A stretch of DNA of 64,000 nucleotides, taken from assembly GCF_016765695.1 (NCBI RefSeq), contig NZ_JAETGO010000068.1, forward strand, positions 1-64,000. The letters run 5' to 3'. Below, one piece after another: positions 34,994-44,704 of the stretch. The stretch is from Sporosalibacterium faouarense (GTDB lineage: Bacteria; Bacillota; Clostridia; Tissierellales; VENL01). A program made the translations under genes and the position numbers. Numbering within the stretch: position 1 is the first letter of the stretch; each line of letters starts with the position of its first letter. A model generated the notes under the pieces. The model worked only from the letters and a program-made list of their open reading frames with translations, searched no databases and was not told the origin of the DNA.

Positions 34994-37900
34994 TTACCCT
35001 CTATGAAAACTACTAATTTTTTCTATGACCTCTTCAATCTCTGTTAATACTTCATTTTGTCTAGTCTTTCTGAGTCTATAAACAACCTTTGGCTTATTAG
35101 AAATATCAAAATTCATTCTCCTCGGGAAATGAACAGTTAGTAAATTAATTAATTGTGGTGTTACATAATTTGTACTTAAAAACTCTATTTTTATATAATT
35201 TCCATTTTGAGATAGAGTACTAATCTTTCCAATTTGACATAGGGATTTAATATAAGATATTTTTATTAAATTATCTACTTGAGTAGGCACATCTCCAAAT
35301 CTATCTATGAGCTCTTCAACAACATCAGATATCTCTTCTTTATTTTCAATTGAAGAAATCCTCTTATACATTTCTATCTTCTGTTCTTCACTTTGAATAT
35401 ATTTATCTGGTATATATCCATCTACATTTAATTCAATAGTAGTCTCTACTTTTTCTTCTTTGATTTCTCCATTTAACTGTCTTACTGTTTGTTCTAGATA
35501 TTTTACATACAAATCATATCCTATGGCAGCCATATGTCCATGCTGCTCTTGTCCTAATAGATTTCCTGCACCTCTTATCTCTAAATCTCTCATAGCTATT
35601 TTAAACCCAGAACCAAATTCGGTAAACTCCTTTATAGCCTTTAATCTTTTTTCTGCAACTTCAGATAGTACTTTATCCCTCTGATACGTAAGATATGCAA
35701 AGGCCAATCTATTAGAACGACCCACTCTACCTCTTAATTGATATAATTGAGATAATCCCATTTTATCAGAATCATAAATAATTATGGTATTAACATTTGG
35801 TATATCTAATCCTGTTTCAATTATTGTTGTACATACTAGTACATCATATTCCTGATCTAAAAAGTCTACCATAACTTTTTCTAGCTCTCTTTCATTCATC
35901 TGTCCATGACCTACGGCTATTCTTGCCTCAGGTACCAGTTCCTTAAGCTCAGCTGCCACCTTTCTGATCCCTTTAACTCTATTATAAACTACATATATCT
36001 GTCCGCCTCTATTTATTTCCTTAACTACCGCATCACGAATAAGCTGACGATTATGTTCAACTACATAGGTCTGAACAGGATATCTTTCTTCCGGTGGTTC
36101 TTCTATTACACTCATATCTCTTATACCTATCATTGACATATGTAGTGTTCTGGGAATTGGTGTAGCAGTTAAAGTTAAAACATCAATTGATTCTTTCAGT
36201 GTCTTTAAACTTTCTTTATGTTTCACTCCAAACCTCTGTTCTTCGTCTACAATCAATAATCCCAAGTCTAAAAACTTAACATCTTTTGATAACAGTCTAT
36301 GCGTTCCCACAATTATGTCGATATTTCCACTCTTTAAGTCGTTTATAATCTTTCTTTGCTGTCCAGGATTCCTAAATCTACTTAACATTTCTACTTTAAC
36401 AGGAAACTGACTAAATCGTTCCACTAATGTATTATAGTGTTGCTGAGCTAAAATAGTTGTTGGAACTAAGAAAGCAACCTGCTTACTATCAAGTACAGCT
36501 TTAAAAGCTGCTCTCAATGCTACTTCAGTTTTACCATAACCTACGTCTCCACAAAGTAGTCTGTCCATAGGTCTACTTTTTTCCATATCTCTTTTTATTT
36601 GCTCAATACATTTTAACTGGTCATCTGTCTCTTCATATGGAAAGATATCCTCAAACTGTTTCTGCCATGGTTGATCCTTAGAAAAAGCAAATCCTTTAAC
36701 TGTCTGTCTCTTTGCATACAATTTAATTAAGTCCTGTGCCATGTCCTCAATTGCTTTTTTAGCTTTATTCTTAGTCTTTGTCCACTCACTACTCCCTAAC
36801 TTGTTTACCTTAGGTTTAATAGAGTCTGCTCCTATATACTTTTGAATCAAGTTCATTTGATCAACAGGAACATAGAGTTTATCTTCACCATGATATTTAA
36901 TTGTCAGATAATCCTTTTTTATACCTTGAACCTTCAATTGTTCTATTCCAATGTATTTACCTATACCATGGCTTTCATGTACTATATAATCTCCTGGATT
37001 TAAGTCTGTAAAGGATTCAATTTTTCCTTCTTCTTTTCTTTTTTTCTTTTTTCGCTTCTTTTTAGATACTCCGAATACTTCTTTATCGCTAATTACTGCA
37101 AATTTAAGTCGTGGATACTCAAACCCTCTATTAATCGATCCCTCAGTAATTATTATTTGACTAGATTTAATTTCTCTATTAGGATCTTTAACATACTGGC
37201 AATGTAACCCTTTATCTATTAAACTTTCTTGAAGCCTTCTACCCTTTTCTTCAACTCCTGAGAGTATAATGACCTTGTAGCCTCTATATTTGTAATGATT
37301 CAATTGCTCCGCTAATAGATCTAATTTATTATGAAAGGATTGCATCCCTTTACTTATAAAGTTAATAATTTCCTTTGGTTTAAAATGAGGATTTGTCTTT
37401 AAAAGGTTAGATGTCGTAACACATATTTTCTTTTGGATTTCTTCTATTAACTCATCATATGAGTGATTAATGTTTTCCTGCTTAGGTAAGACCTCTCCCC
37501 TTTCAAAAAGATCAGTATATCTGTTAACAAAGTCTTCCTTTAGTCCTTTAACACTTTCCTCTATTCTTCTCGGTTCATCTATGATTACAATAGCATCTTC
37601 CTTTAGATAATCAATTATACTAGAATCAACGTTATGAATATATGGTACAAACATATCCATATTATCAATTGTAACGCCACTTCTAAGTCTATCAATATAA
37701 TAATTAAATTTTTCTTCAAGTCTATTTGCTGCAATTTCATTGCCCTTTTTTCTCATTTTCTTAACTGTCTGCTTGAGGTCTGATTCTAAAGCTTTACTTA
37801 TATCGTCTTTTTTTATATTTTCAACTAAAATTTCCCTGGCAGGTGCTATTTTAACCTTAGTTACATTCTCAATAGACCTTTGAGTCTTTATGTCAAATTT

Positions 37901-38518
37901 TCTTATTGAGTCTATCTCATCATCAAATAATTCAACTCTGTAAGGAACTACAGAATCAACAGGGAAAAAATCTATTATTCCCCCTCTGATAGAATATTGC
38001 CCCATACCTTGAAGCATGTCTACTCTTTCATATCCTAGAACATCAAAATCCATTCTCATTTTATCTAAATCAACTATTTCTCCAAATTCTAGACTAAATC
38101 CATATCTATTAAATAGTTCTTTATTTGTGATTTTATTCAAAAAAGAGTTTATTGAGGCAACTACTATAACATTTTCATCGTTACTCAATTTATTTAAGAC
38201 TTTAATTCTTTGATTAGATATTTCATGACTGTGGGCATCTATATCATAGAAAACCAATTCTCTCGATGGAAATATCTCTATATTATTTTTGTTATAAAAT
38301 TTCAAATCATCTATAATCTTTTTTGATTTTATCTCATTATAAGATAAGAAGAGTATCTGTCTATCAGTATGTTCTTTTAATGCCGAAATTACATGACTGA
38401 TATTTTCTTCTGATAACCCATTAATGGATATTGGTGAAGTACCTTTTTCTATACTTTTTATTAAATTATTATATGATGGCAGATTTTTTAAATTATTAAA
38501 AAACATATTGTCAATCAA
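34994..38518 (-). CDS. mfd: Transcription-repair coupling factor Mfd
   Basis: Mfd removes RNA polymerase stalled at DNA lesions and recruits UvrABC. It runs in order: UvrB-like damage-recognition region (1-350), the RNA polymerase-interacting domain (about 495-570, FTDLNPGDYIVHESHGIGKYIG), the RecG-like translocase with Walker A GDVGYGKTE and DEEQRFGVKH, and the C-terminal regulatory TRCF domain. About 1174 residues, full length. I place the start at a TTG nine bases after GAGGAG; the longer frame begins upstream of that ribosome site. Confidence 0.95.
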   Translation of the reverse strand: MIDNMFFNNLKNLPSYNNLIKSIEKGTSPISINGLSEENISHVISALKEHTDRQILFLSYNEIKSKKIIDDLKFYNKNNIEIFPSRELVFYDIDAHSHEISNQRIKVLNKLSNDENVIVVASINSFLNKITNKELFNRYGFSLEFGEIVDLDKMRMDFDVLGYERVDMLQGMGQYSIRGGIIDFFPVDSVVPYRVELFDDEIDSIRKFDIKTQRSIENVTKVKIAPAREILVENIKKDDISKALESDLKQTVKKMRKKGNEIAANRLEEKFNYYIDRLRSGVTIDNMDMFVPYIHNVDSSIIDYLKEDAIVIIDEPRRIEESVKGLKEDFVNRYTDLFERGEVLPKQENINHSYDELIEEIQKKICVTTSNLLKTNPHFKPKEIINFISKGMQSFHNKLDLLAEQLNHYKYRGYKVIILSGVEEKGRRLQESLIDKGLHCQYVKDPNREIKSSQIIITEGSINRGFEYPRLKFAVISDKEVFGVSKKKRKKKKRKEEGKIESFTDLNPGDYIVHESHGIGKYIGIEQLKVQGIKKDYLTIKYHGEDKLYVPVDQMNLIQKYIGADSIKPKVNKLGSSEWTKTKNKAKKAIEDMAQDLIKLYAKRQTVKGFAFSKDQPWQKQFEDIFPYEETDDQLKCIEQIKRDMEKSRPMDRLLCGDVGYGKTEVALRAAFKAVLDSKQVAFLVPTTILAQQHYNTLVERFSQFPVKVEMLSRFRNPGQQRKIINDLKSGNIDIIVGTHRLLSKDVKFLDLGLLIVDEEQRFGVKHKESLKTLKESIDVLTLTATPIPRTLHMSMIGIRDMSVIEEPPEERYPVQTYVVEHNRQLIRDAVVKEINRGGQIYVVYNRVKGIRKVAAELKELVPEARIAVGHGQMNERELEKVMVDFLDQEYDVLVCTTIIETGLDIPNVNTIIIYDSDKMGLSQLYQLRGRVGRSNRLAFAYLTYQRDKVLSEVAEKRLKAIKEFTEFGSGFKIAMRDLEIRGAGNLLGQEQHGHMAAIGYDLYVKYLEQTVRQLNGEIKEEKVETTIELNVDGYIPDKYIQSEEQKIEMYKRISSIENKEEISDVVEELIDRFGDVPTQVDNLIKISYIKSLCQIGKISTLSQNGNYIKIEFLSTNYVTPQLINLLTVHFPRRMNFDISNKPKVVYRLRKTRQNEVLTEIEEVIEKISSFHRG

Positions 38519-38547
38519 TGCAACCAACTCCTCAAGCAAACACCTTA

Positions 38548-38570
38548 AGCCCAGGTTTCTATCCTGGGCT
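38548..38570 (-). other. Stem-loop in the pth-mfd gap
   Basis: There is an 8-bp GC-rich stem (AGCCCAGG with CCTGGGCT) and a 7-base loop, ending only about 15 bp before the mfd ribosome site. No real T-tract follows, so it may be an mRNA-level element and not a terminator. Confidence 0.45.
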
Positions 38571-38604
38571 GTGTTTAATTATTCCTTAATATTCTATTTA
38601 TACC

Positions 38605-39165
38605 TTAACCATTATATTCATTCATAGCTCTATTCACATCATTTGCTATTAGCATTTCTACTGCCTTAGCAGCCCTCTCTATTGTTTCATCGACCATTTG
38701 TCTCTCTTCTTTATTAAAGCCACTTAAAACAAAATTAGCCAAGTCTTGCCCTTCTCTAGGACTTCCTATCCCAATTCTAATTCTGGGGAAGTTATCATCT
38801 TGAAGATGATAAATAATAGACTTCATACCGTTATGACTTCCAGCACTTCCCCTTGGTCTAATCCTTAATGCAGCAAACTCAATATCTATATCATCATAGA
38901 TAACTATGATATTTTCAATGGGAATATTATAATACTTTTGTAGTTCCATAACACATAAACCACTATTATTCATATATGTCTGTGGCTTAACTAAAAGTAC
39001 TTTTTCGCTACCTATCCTCATTTCACCATAAACAGATTTGAACTTTATCTTAGTTATTTTAACATTATGTCTCTCTGCAAGACAATCAATTGCATTAAAT
39101 CCAACATTATGTCTTGTTGAATCATATTTATTACCTGGATTTCCTAGGCCTATTATTGCATACAA
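38605..39165 (-). CDS. pth: Peptidyl-tRNA hydrolase
   Basis: Pth frees tRNA from prematurely released peptidyl-tRNA. The 186-residue enzyme has GLGNPGNKYDSTRHNVGF with catalytic His19, then LVKPQTYMNNSG, IYDDIDIEFAALRIRPRGSAGSHNGMKS and RIRIGIGSP, all family signatures. The start is TTG behind GAGGGG. It follows prs by about 20 bp, the conserved prs-pth (spoVC) pair of Firmicutes. Confidence 0.97.
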   Translation of the reverse strand: MYAIIGLGNPGNKYDSTRHNVGFNAIDCLAERHNVKITKIKFKSVYGEMRIGSEKVLLVKPQTYMNNSGLCVMELQKYYNIPIENIIVIYDDIDIEFAALRIRPRGSAGSHNGMKSIIYHLQDDNFPRIRIGIGSPREGQDLANFVLSGFNKEERQMVDETIERAAKAVEMLIANDVNRAMNEYNG

Positions 39166-39186
39166 CGAAATCAGCCCCTCTATATC

Positions 39187-40134
39187 TTAGTCAAACAATT
39201 TGCTAACTGATTTATTTTCATAAATCCTTCTAATAGCTTCTGCAAATAATGGTGCTACTGATACAACCTCTATTTTATCTATTTTCTTCTCTTCAGATAA
39301 AGGAATTGTATCTGTAACTATAAATTTCTCAATCTCTGAGTTTTCTATCCTTTCAATGGCAGGACCAGATAATAAAGCATGGGTACACGCTGCGTAAACC
39401 TTCTTAGCTCCAAAATCCTTTAATACCTTTGCAGCCTTAGTTAATGTACCTGCTGTATCTGCTATATCATCAACGATAATAACATTCTTACCTTCTATGT
39501 CTCCAATTACATTCATAACTTCTGATACATTTGCTTTAGGTCTTCTTTTTTCTATTATAGCTATAGGAAGGTCCAAAATACTAGCAAAATTTCTGGCTCT
39601 AGTAACTCCTCCTAGGTCTGGAGAAACAACTATAGTTTCTTTATCAATAATATCTCTAAAATGATTAGCAAGAATAGGTCCGCCAAATAAATGATCCACT
39701 GGAATATCAAAATATCCTTGTATCTGACCAGCATGTAGATCCATACTTATAACTCTGTCTGCTCCAGCTTTTGTAATAAGATTAGCTACGAGTTTAGCAG
39801 TAATTGGATCTCTTGCTTTAGCTTTTCTATCTTGTCTAGCATAACCATAATAAGGAATAACTGCATTAACTCTACCAGCTGAAGCTCTTTTTAATGCATC
39901 TATCATTATTAAAAGTTCCATTAGACTTTCATTTACAGGTGGACATGTAGGCTGAATTAGAAAAACATCTGCACCTCTAACTGTTTCATTAATAAAAACT
40001 GAAATTTCTCCATCACTAAATCTACCTGCTTCACTTTGACCTAAGCCTGTACCTAATTCCTTGCATATTTTTTTAGCTAACTCTTGATTAGAATTCCCAG
40101 AAAAAATTTTAATATCTTTTCCTCCTATGTTCAT
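39187..40134 (-). CDS. prs: Ribose-phosphate pyrophosphokinase (PRPP synthetase)
   Basis: Prs makes PRPP from ribose 5-phosphate and ATP for nucleotide, His and Trp synthesis. The 315-residue protein has the ATP loop [42 protein letters not shown] and the PRPP-binding loop [11 protein letters not shown]. It is full length, with an ATG start after AGGAGG. It lies between glmU and pth in the widely conserved order. Confidence 0.98.
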   Translation of the reverse strand: MNIGGKDIKIFSGNSNQELAKKICKELGTGLGQSEAGRFSDGEISVFINETVRGADVFLIQPTCPPVNESLMELLIMIDALKRASAGRVNAVIPYYGYARQDRKAKARDPITAKLVANLITKAGADRVISMDLHAGQIQGYFDIPVDHLFGGPILANHFRDIIDKETIVVSPDLGGVTRARNFASILDLPIAIIEKRRPKANVSEVMNVIGDIEGKNVIIVDDIADTAGTLTKAAKVLKDFGAKKVYAACTHALLSGPAIERIENSEIEKFIVTDTIPLSEEKKIDKIEVVSVAPLFAEAIRRIYENKSVSKLFD

Positions 40135-40155
40135 GTTATTATCCTCCTAAATATT

Positions 40156-41529
40156 TTATTTTTTATTTTTTTCTTTCCAACCCTCTTTGTTGACTTGTCT
40201 TGCTCTTGCAATAGATAATGCTCCACTTGGAACTTCGTCTGTTATTGTAGAACCTGCCGCAATATATCCATCTTTCTTTACAAGCACAGGTGCTATTAAA
40301 TTAGAATTGCTCCCAACGAAAGCGTTATCCTCAACTATAGTTTTATATTTCTTAGCTCCGTCATAATTAACAAAAACTACTCCACAGCCAATATTCACAT
40401 TGCTTCCAACTTCAGCATCTCCGATATATGCAAGATGAGATGCTTTGGAATTATCACCTATTGTTGCATTCTTAACCTCAACAAAGTCACCTATCTTCAC
40501 ATTTTTGCCAATTGAGCTATTTGGTCTTAGATAGGCATATGGACCTACTTTAGTGCCATCGTCAACCTCACTATCTATTATAGTAGATGATTGAATCTCT
40601 ACTCCATTGCCAATTTTACTATTTTCAATTCTACAGTTATGTCCAATAACACAATCATCGCCAATTTTTGTATTTCCCTTAATAATTACACCTGGATAAA
40701 TAGTTGTATCCCTTCCTATTTCAACTGATTCTTCAATATATGTATTATTAGGGTCTATAATAGTAGCACCTGAAAGCATAAACTGAGCATTAATTCTCTT
40801 CCTCATGATTTCTTCTGCTTCAGCCAACTGAACTCTCGAATTAACACCAAATATATCGGATATATCATCAATTTTATATCCTCCAACTTTGTAACCTGCT
40901 TGATTTAATATTGCTATAGCATCTGTGATATAGTATTCATTTTGAGCATTGTCATTAGTAAGGTTATCTAAAACTTCATTAAGATGCTTTCCATTAAAAC
41001 AATAAATCCCAGAATTTATTTCTTTGATGGTCTTTTGATGGTCTTTTGCATCCTTATCTTCTACTATTGAAAGAACTCTGTTATTTTCATCCCTAACTAT
41101 TCTACCATATCCTTTAGGGTCGTCAAATTCTGCTGTAAGGACTGTAGCAACATTATCTTCTCTTTTATGGTAAGATATCAATCCATCTAGAGTATTCTTC
41201 GTTATTAGTGGAGTATCTCCATATAATATTAAAATATAAGAATCTTTATCTATATAATCCTTTGCTTGCATAACAGCAAATCCTGTTCCATAAGGAACAT
41301 CTTCTCCCATAGGTTGAGAAACTGTAATAGTATCTTTATTAGATATAGTATTAACAACTTCTTCTTTCTTATGGCCAACCACTAAAATATTTTCTTCTAT
41401 ACCAGCTTTGCTAGCAGAGTCAATTACATAGTCTATCATAGTTTTTCCGGAGATTCTATGCAATCCTTTAGGCTTTTTCGATTTCATTCTTGTACCTTCA
41501 CCTGCAGCAAGTATTATCGATTTAATCAT
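40156..41529 (-). CDS. glmU: Bifunctional GlmU: uridyltransferase / acetyltransferase
   Basis: GlmU acetylates glucosamine 1-phosphate and then forms UDP-GlcNAc for the cell wall. The N-terminal pyrophosphorylase domain (1-228) begins SIILAAGEGTRMKSKKPK. From about 250 the left-handed beta-helix of hexapeptide repeats forms the acetyltransferase, with the catalytic His in HLAYIGDAEVG. 457 residues from the ATG after AAAGGAG; the upstream ATG of the same frame is not used. An 11-bp tandem duplication (TTTTGATGGTC, twice) lies inside the coding sequence near 41,023-41,045. Confidence 0.97.
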   Translation of the reverse strand: MIKSIILAAGEGTRMKSKKPKGLHRISGKTMIDYVIDSASKAGIEENILVVGHKKEEVVNTISNKDTITVSQPMGEDVPYGTGFAVMQAKDYIDKDSYILILYGDTPLITKNTLDGLISYHKREDNVATVLTAEFDDPKGYGRIVRDENNRVLSIVEDKDAKDHQKTIKEINSGIYCFNGKHLNEVLDNLTNDNAQNEYYITDAIAILNQAGYKVGGYKIDDISDIFGVNSRVQLAEAEEIMRKRINAQFMLSGATIIDPNNTYIEESVEIGRDTTIYPGVIIKGNTKIGDDCVIGHNCRIENSKIGNGVEIQSSTIIDSEVDDGTKVGPYAYLRPNSSIGKNVKIGDFVEVKNATIGDNSKASHLAYIGDAEVGSNVNIGCGVVFVNYDGAKKYKTIVEDNAFVGSNSNLIAPVLVKKDGYIAAGSTITDEVPSGALSIARARQVNKEGWKEKNKK

Positions 41530-41680
41530 AAAATTCACTCCTTTTCCCTCGGTCAATTACCTACTATCATAATATTCTTATTTTCAACACTTTTTATCCG
41601 TAGGGCCTATATATTCATTTTATACAATTTCTAGCGAAAAATATATACTATTAAGAAAAAATATTAATTTATACAAAAAG

Positions 41681-41704
41681 TAAAAGGGTCATATGACCCT
41701 TTTA
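41681..41704 (-). terminator. Intrinsic terminator of spoVG
   Basis: A 24-base perfect palindrome centred on CATATG with arms TAAAAGGGT/ACCCTTTTA is followed by CTTTTTG on the minus strand. It lies 10 bp past the spoVG stop and separates it from glmU. Confidence 0.87.
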
Positions 41705-41713
41705 GCTACTTAA

Positions 41714-41974
41714 CTATTCTACCAACTCTTTTTCGTACTCTGCGAAAACCGCTTCTTGGATCTTGTTTCTAGTTTCAGAATTAATTGGATGAGCTATGTC
41801 TCTGAATTCTCCATCTGCTGTTTTCCTACTTGGCATGGCGATAAATAACCCGTTCTGTCCTTCAATAATCTTAATATCATGAACAACAAATTCATCATCA
41901 AATGTTACTGAAACTATGGCTTTCATTTTGCCTTCGGAATTAATCCTCCTAATTCTTACATCTGTAACAGTCAT
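41714..41974 (-). CDS. spoVG: Septation and RNA-binding regulator SpoVG
   Basis: SpoVG is a small nucleic-acid-binding regulator involved in asymmetric septation, cell wall genes and sporulation. The 86-residue protein is well conserved: [42 protein letters not shown] and REFxDIAHPIN-type segment. The ATG behind GGGGGAAGGTGG is chosen; 13 codons upstream in frame contain that ribosome site. A near-perfect sigma-H promoter precedes it. Confidence 0.97.
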   Translation of the reverse strand: MTVTDVRIRRINSEGKMKAIVSVTFDDEFVVHDIKIIEGQNGLFIAMPSRKTADGEFRDIAHPINSETRNKIQEAVFAEYEKELVE

Positions 41975-42033
41975 ACGTTCACCACCTTCCCCCAGAAGTC
42001 TGACATATGCCAATATTTGTATTTTACTTTACT

Positions 42034-42060
42034 ATTCTCTTTTTATTTCGAAAATCCTTC
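42034..42060 (-). promoter_or_regulatory. Sigma-H promoter of spoVG
   Basis: On the minus strand GAAGGATTT (42052-42060) and AGAGAAT (42034-42040) are spaced by 11 bases. They match the sigma-H consensus RNAGGAWWW - 11/12 - RNNGAAT at every defined position. spoVG is the classic sigma-H target in Bacillus. The -35 lies just after the purR stop. Confidence 0.85.
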
Positions 42061-42075
42061 TTTTTAGCTCAAAAT

Positions 42076-42912
42076 TTAATTTTTTTCTGTTATATTAGCT
42101 AATAATTCATTAGGATATATGGTTATCTCTTCCTCTTTTTCATATACTTCCTTTAGTGTGAGTAGAGACACATAATTATCAACTAATTTTTCCTTAGGTC
42201 TTTCTGTTGCAATTACAACCCCTATCCCAACTACCTCTGCATTAAACTCATTCATCATATCTCGCATTCCCTTTGCAGTTCCACCTGCTTTCATAAAGTC
42301 ATCTACTATTAATACTTTAGAGCCTTCTTGCATAGCTCTTCTAGAGAGAGACATAGTTTGTATTTTCCTAGTGGAGCCACTTACATAATTTATATTTACA
42401 GTTGATCCCTCCGTTACTTTAGCGTTTCTTCTAATAATGACAAGAGGAACATTTAAAACCTCAGCAGTCATAATTGCAATAGGGATTCCTTTAGTCTCGA
42501 CCGTTACTACATAATCAATTTCTTGTCCCATGTACATGGTAGCGAAAATTTTACCTATATTCTTAGCATTCTTAGGCGAGTATAAGATATCTGTCATATA
42601 TATAAAGCCACCAGGGATTATTCTAGATTTGTCAGCCAGTTTATTCCCCAACTCTTTTAAAAAAGTTCTTATACTTTCCTTAGATAAGGTAGGTATGAAT
42701 TTAACTCCTCCTGCAGCTCCAGATATTGTTTCTATGTTGCCTAGTTCCAATCTATCTACTAACTTTTTAGCTATAACTATGTCTTCACTTATGGATGATT
42801 TAGCAGCATCAAACTTTTCTGTAAAATAATTATATGTGAGAACCTGATTTGGATTATCTGCTAGAATCTTCATCAAGGCACCTATTCTTTGATTTCTTTT
42901 TAGCTTTTCCAT
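42076..42912 (-). CDS. purR: Purine operon regulator PurR
   Basis: This is a Gram-positive PurR: an N-terminal winged helix (about 1-72, LKRNQRIGALMKILADNPNQVLTYNYFTEKFDAAKSSISED) and a phosphoribosyltransferase-like effector domain with the PRPP loop VLIVDDFMKAGGTAKGM. High PRPP relieves repression of purine genes. 278 residues from the ATG after GGGAGGG; the frame extends 35 codons upstream without a ribosome site. A PurBox-like CCGAAC occurs just before the start but overlaps the ribosome site and is unconvincing. It is followed directly by spoVG, as in Bacillus. Confidence 0.96.
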   Translation of the reverse strand: MEKLKRNQRIGALMKILADNPNQVLTYNYFTEKFDAAKSSISEDIVIAKKLVDRLELGNIETISGAAGGVKFIPTLSKESIRTFLKELGNKLADKSRIIPGGFIYMTDILYSPKNAKNIGKIFATMYMGQEIDYVVTVETKGIPIAIMTAEVLNVPLVIIRRNAKVTEGSTVNINYVSGSTRKIQTMSLSRRAMQEGSKVLIVDDFMKAGGTAKGMRDMMNEFNAEVVGIGVVIATERPKEKLVDNYVSLLTLKEVYEKEEEITIYPNELLANITEKN

Positions 42913-43113
42913 AAAACCCTCCCGAACACGAATATTAGTTCTTTTACTTTCCATTTTATTCGTATTAATCAAAATATTCAATAGATTTTTTATTATTCTT
43001 AGATAAGAAATTTGCAAAGTCCATTTTTCTCTGTTATTTTACCAAAAAAACTTGTCCATTAAGTTTATATATGCAAAAAAATCAAAAAATATTACTAAAT
43101 GTCGAGAAACCTT

Positions 43114-43142
43114 TTGTTCTATTGGTAGTATTGTGATATAAT
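43114..43142 (+). promoter_or_regulatory. Sigma-A promoter of murC
   Basis: TTGTTC (43114-43119), a 17-base spacer and a perfect TATAAT (43137-43142) lie about 90 bp before murC in the divergent purR-murC spacer. Confidence 0.72.
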
Positions 43143-43233
43143 CAGTGTCAAAAAGATAGCAAACTAATAAAATAATAATAAGATATAAATTGGAAATAAT
43201 ATGATTAATCTTTTCCTATAGGGAGGTCTAGTA

Positions 43234-44619
43234 ATGCTACTATCAGATATATTTAACCATGATTTTTCCCACGTGCATTTTATTGGAATCGGTGGAATTA
43301 GCATGAGTGGTTTAGCAGAGATATTATTAAATGAGGGGTATAGAGTAACAGGCTCTGATATGAAAGATTCACCTATTATCAGTAAGCTTAGAAAAAAAGG
43401 GGCAACAGTCTTTATTGGTCATGATGATAACAATTTAAGTGATGCAGACTTAGTAGTTTATACCGATGCAATCAGTGATGATAATCCTGAGTTCATCGAA
43501 GCAAATAAAAGAGGTATAACAGTAATAGATAGAGGGAGCTTTTTGGGACAGCTTATGAGAACCTATGAAAATTCTATAGCTGTCTCTGGAACCCATGGTA
43601 AAACTACGACTACAGGCATGATATCTATTATACTAGATAAATCAACATTAGATCCTACCATTTTATTAGGTGGTGAGTTAGACCAAATAGGAGGAAATGT
43701 TCGATTGGGAAAAGACAGTTATTTATTAGCTGAGGCATGTGAATATAAAGGAAATATACTTAAATTTTTCCCAAGTATCGGAATAATTCTTAATATTGAG
43801 GAAGACCATTTAGATTTTTTTAAAGACTTAAATCATATAATAGAAACCTTTACTTCATTTGCTGAAAGCATACCTAAATCAGGGTATTTAGTGCTTAATA
43901 ATGATGATGTTAATGTCGCTCATATTAAGGATTCAGCAAACTGTAATATTGTTACCTTTGGCATTGAAAATGATAGCACTTATCAAGCTAAAAATATTGA
44001 ATTCGATGACAATGGGATGCCTAAATTTTCTCTTGTAATAGATGGAAATTCATATGAAGCTAATTTGAGTGTTATGGGGATACATAATATATATAATTCT
44101 CTAGCTGCTATTGCTTCAACCCATATATGTGGTGTTCCTTTAGAAACTATCATTAATTCCATTCAACTTTATACTGGTACTCATAGAAGGCTTGAGCATA
44201 AAGGCTCTTATAATGGAATAGGTATTATAGATGATTATGCCCATCACCCAACAGCAGTAAAAGCAACATTAAGCTCTATACAAAAAATTGCTAAGAATGA
44301 TGTTTGGTGTGTTTTTCAACCCCATACCTATACAAGGACAAACGCATTATTAGACGAATTTACGGAATCGTTTGATAATGCAAATAAGGTAATAATTTCT
44401 GACATATATGCAGCTAGAGAAAAAGATACTGGTTTAGTTCACTCAAAAGATTTAGTTAATAACTTAAAAGAAAGAAATGTAGATGCAGTTTATATAAAGG
44501 ATTTTGAAGATATAGCAGGTTATCTTTTAGATAACTGCAAAGAAGGAGACATAGTCTTAACAATGGGAGCGGGAGATATATACACTGTTGGAGAGATCTT
44601 GTTAGATAAAGTTAAATAA
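43234..44619 (+). CDS. murC: UDP-N-acetylmuramate--L-alanine ligase
   Basis: MurC adds the first amino acid of the peptidoglycan stem peptide. The 461-residue protein has the N-terminal Rossmann UDP-binding domain (HVHFIGIGGISMSGLAEIL), ATP loop SGTHGKTTT (118-126), EACEYKGNIL, the DDYAHHPT motif, and the C-terminal domain with VFQPHTYTRT. The ATG follows GGGAGG. It is transcribed rightward, opposite to purR, from its own promoter, and ends in a bidirectional terminator. Confidence 0.97.
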   Translation: MLLSDIFNHDFSHVHFIGIGGISMSGLAEILLNEGYRVTGSDMKDSPIISKLRKKGATVFIGHDDNNLSDADLVVYTDAISDDNPEFIEANKRGITVIDRGSFLGQLMRTYENSIAVSGTHGKTTTTGMISIILDKSTLDPTILLGGELDQIGGNVRLGKDSYLLAEACEYKGNILKFFPSIGIILNIEEDHLDFFKDLNHIIETFTSFAESIPKSGYLVLNNDDVNVAHIKDSANCNIVTFGIENDSTYQAKNIEFDDNGMPKFSLVIDGNSYEANLSVMGIHNIYNSLAAIASTHICGVPLETIINSIQLYTGTHRRLEHKGSYNGIGIIDDYAHHPTAVKATLSSIQKIAKNDVWCVFQPHTYTRTNALLDEFTESFDNANKVIISDIYAAREKDTGLVHSKDLVNNLKERNVDAVYIKDFEDIAGYLLDNCKEGDIVLTMGAGDIYTVGEILLDKVK

Positions 44620-44623
44620 AAAT

Positions 44624-44646
44624 AAAAAAGGCCTAAGGCCTTTTTT
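44624..44646. terminator. Bidirectional terminator between murC and the LCP gene
   Basis: There is a 10-bp stem AAAAAAGGCC/GGCCTTTTTT with a 3-base loop. The A and T runs make it a good terminator in both directions, fitting the convergent genes on either side. Confidence 0.93.
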
Positions 44647-44704
44647 ATTTAATCTATTTATCATTCTAAATTATATTCTCTTTTTGGTGATAATTCTTAT
44701 TGGT

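Noticed and set aside
41023-41048. Tandem 11-bp duplication inside glmU
   Set aside because: It is short, not a multiple of three on its own, and the reading frame through it is intact and consistent with GlmU; no functional meaning is evident.
42920-42935. PurBox-like CCGAAC before purR
   Set aside because: It is a single half-site directly joined to the purR ribosome site; a real PurR control site has two spaced boxes. Chance match is likelier.
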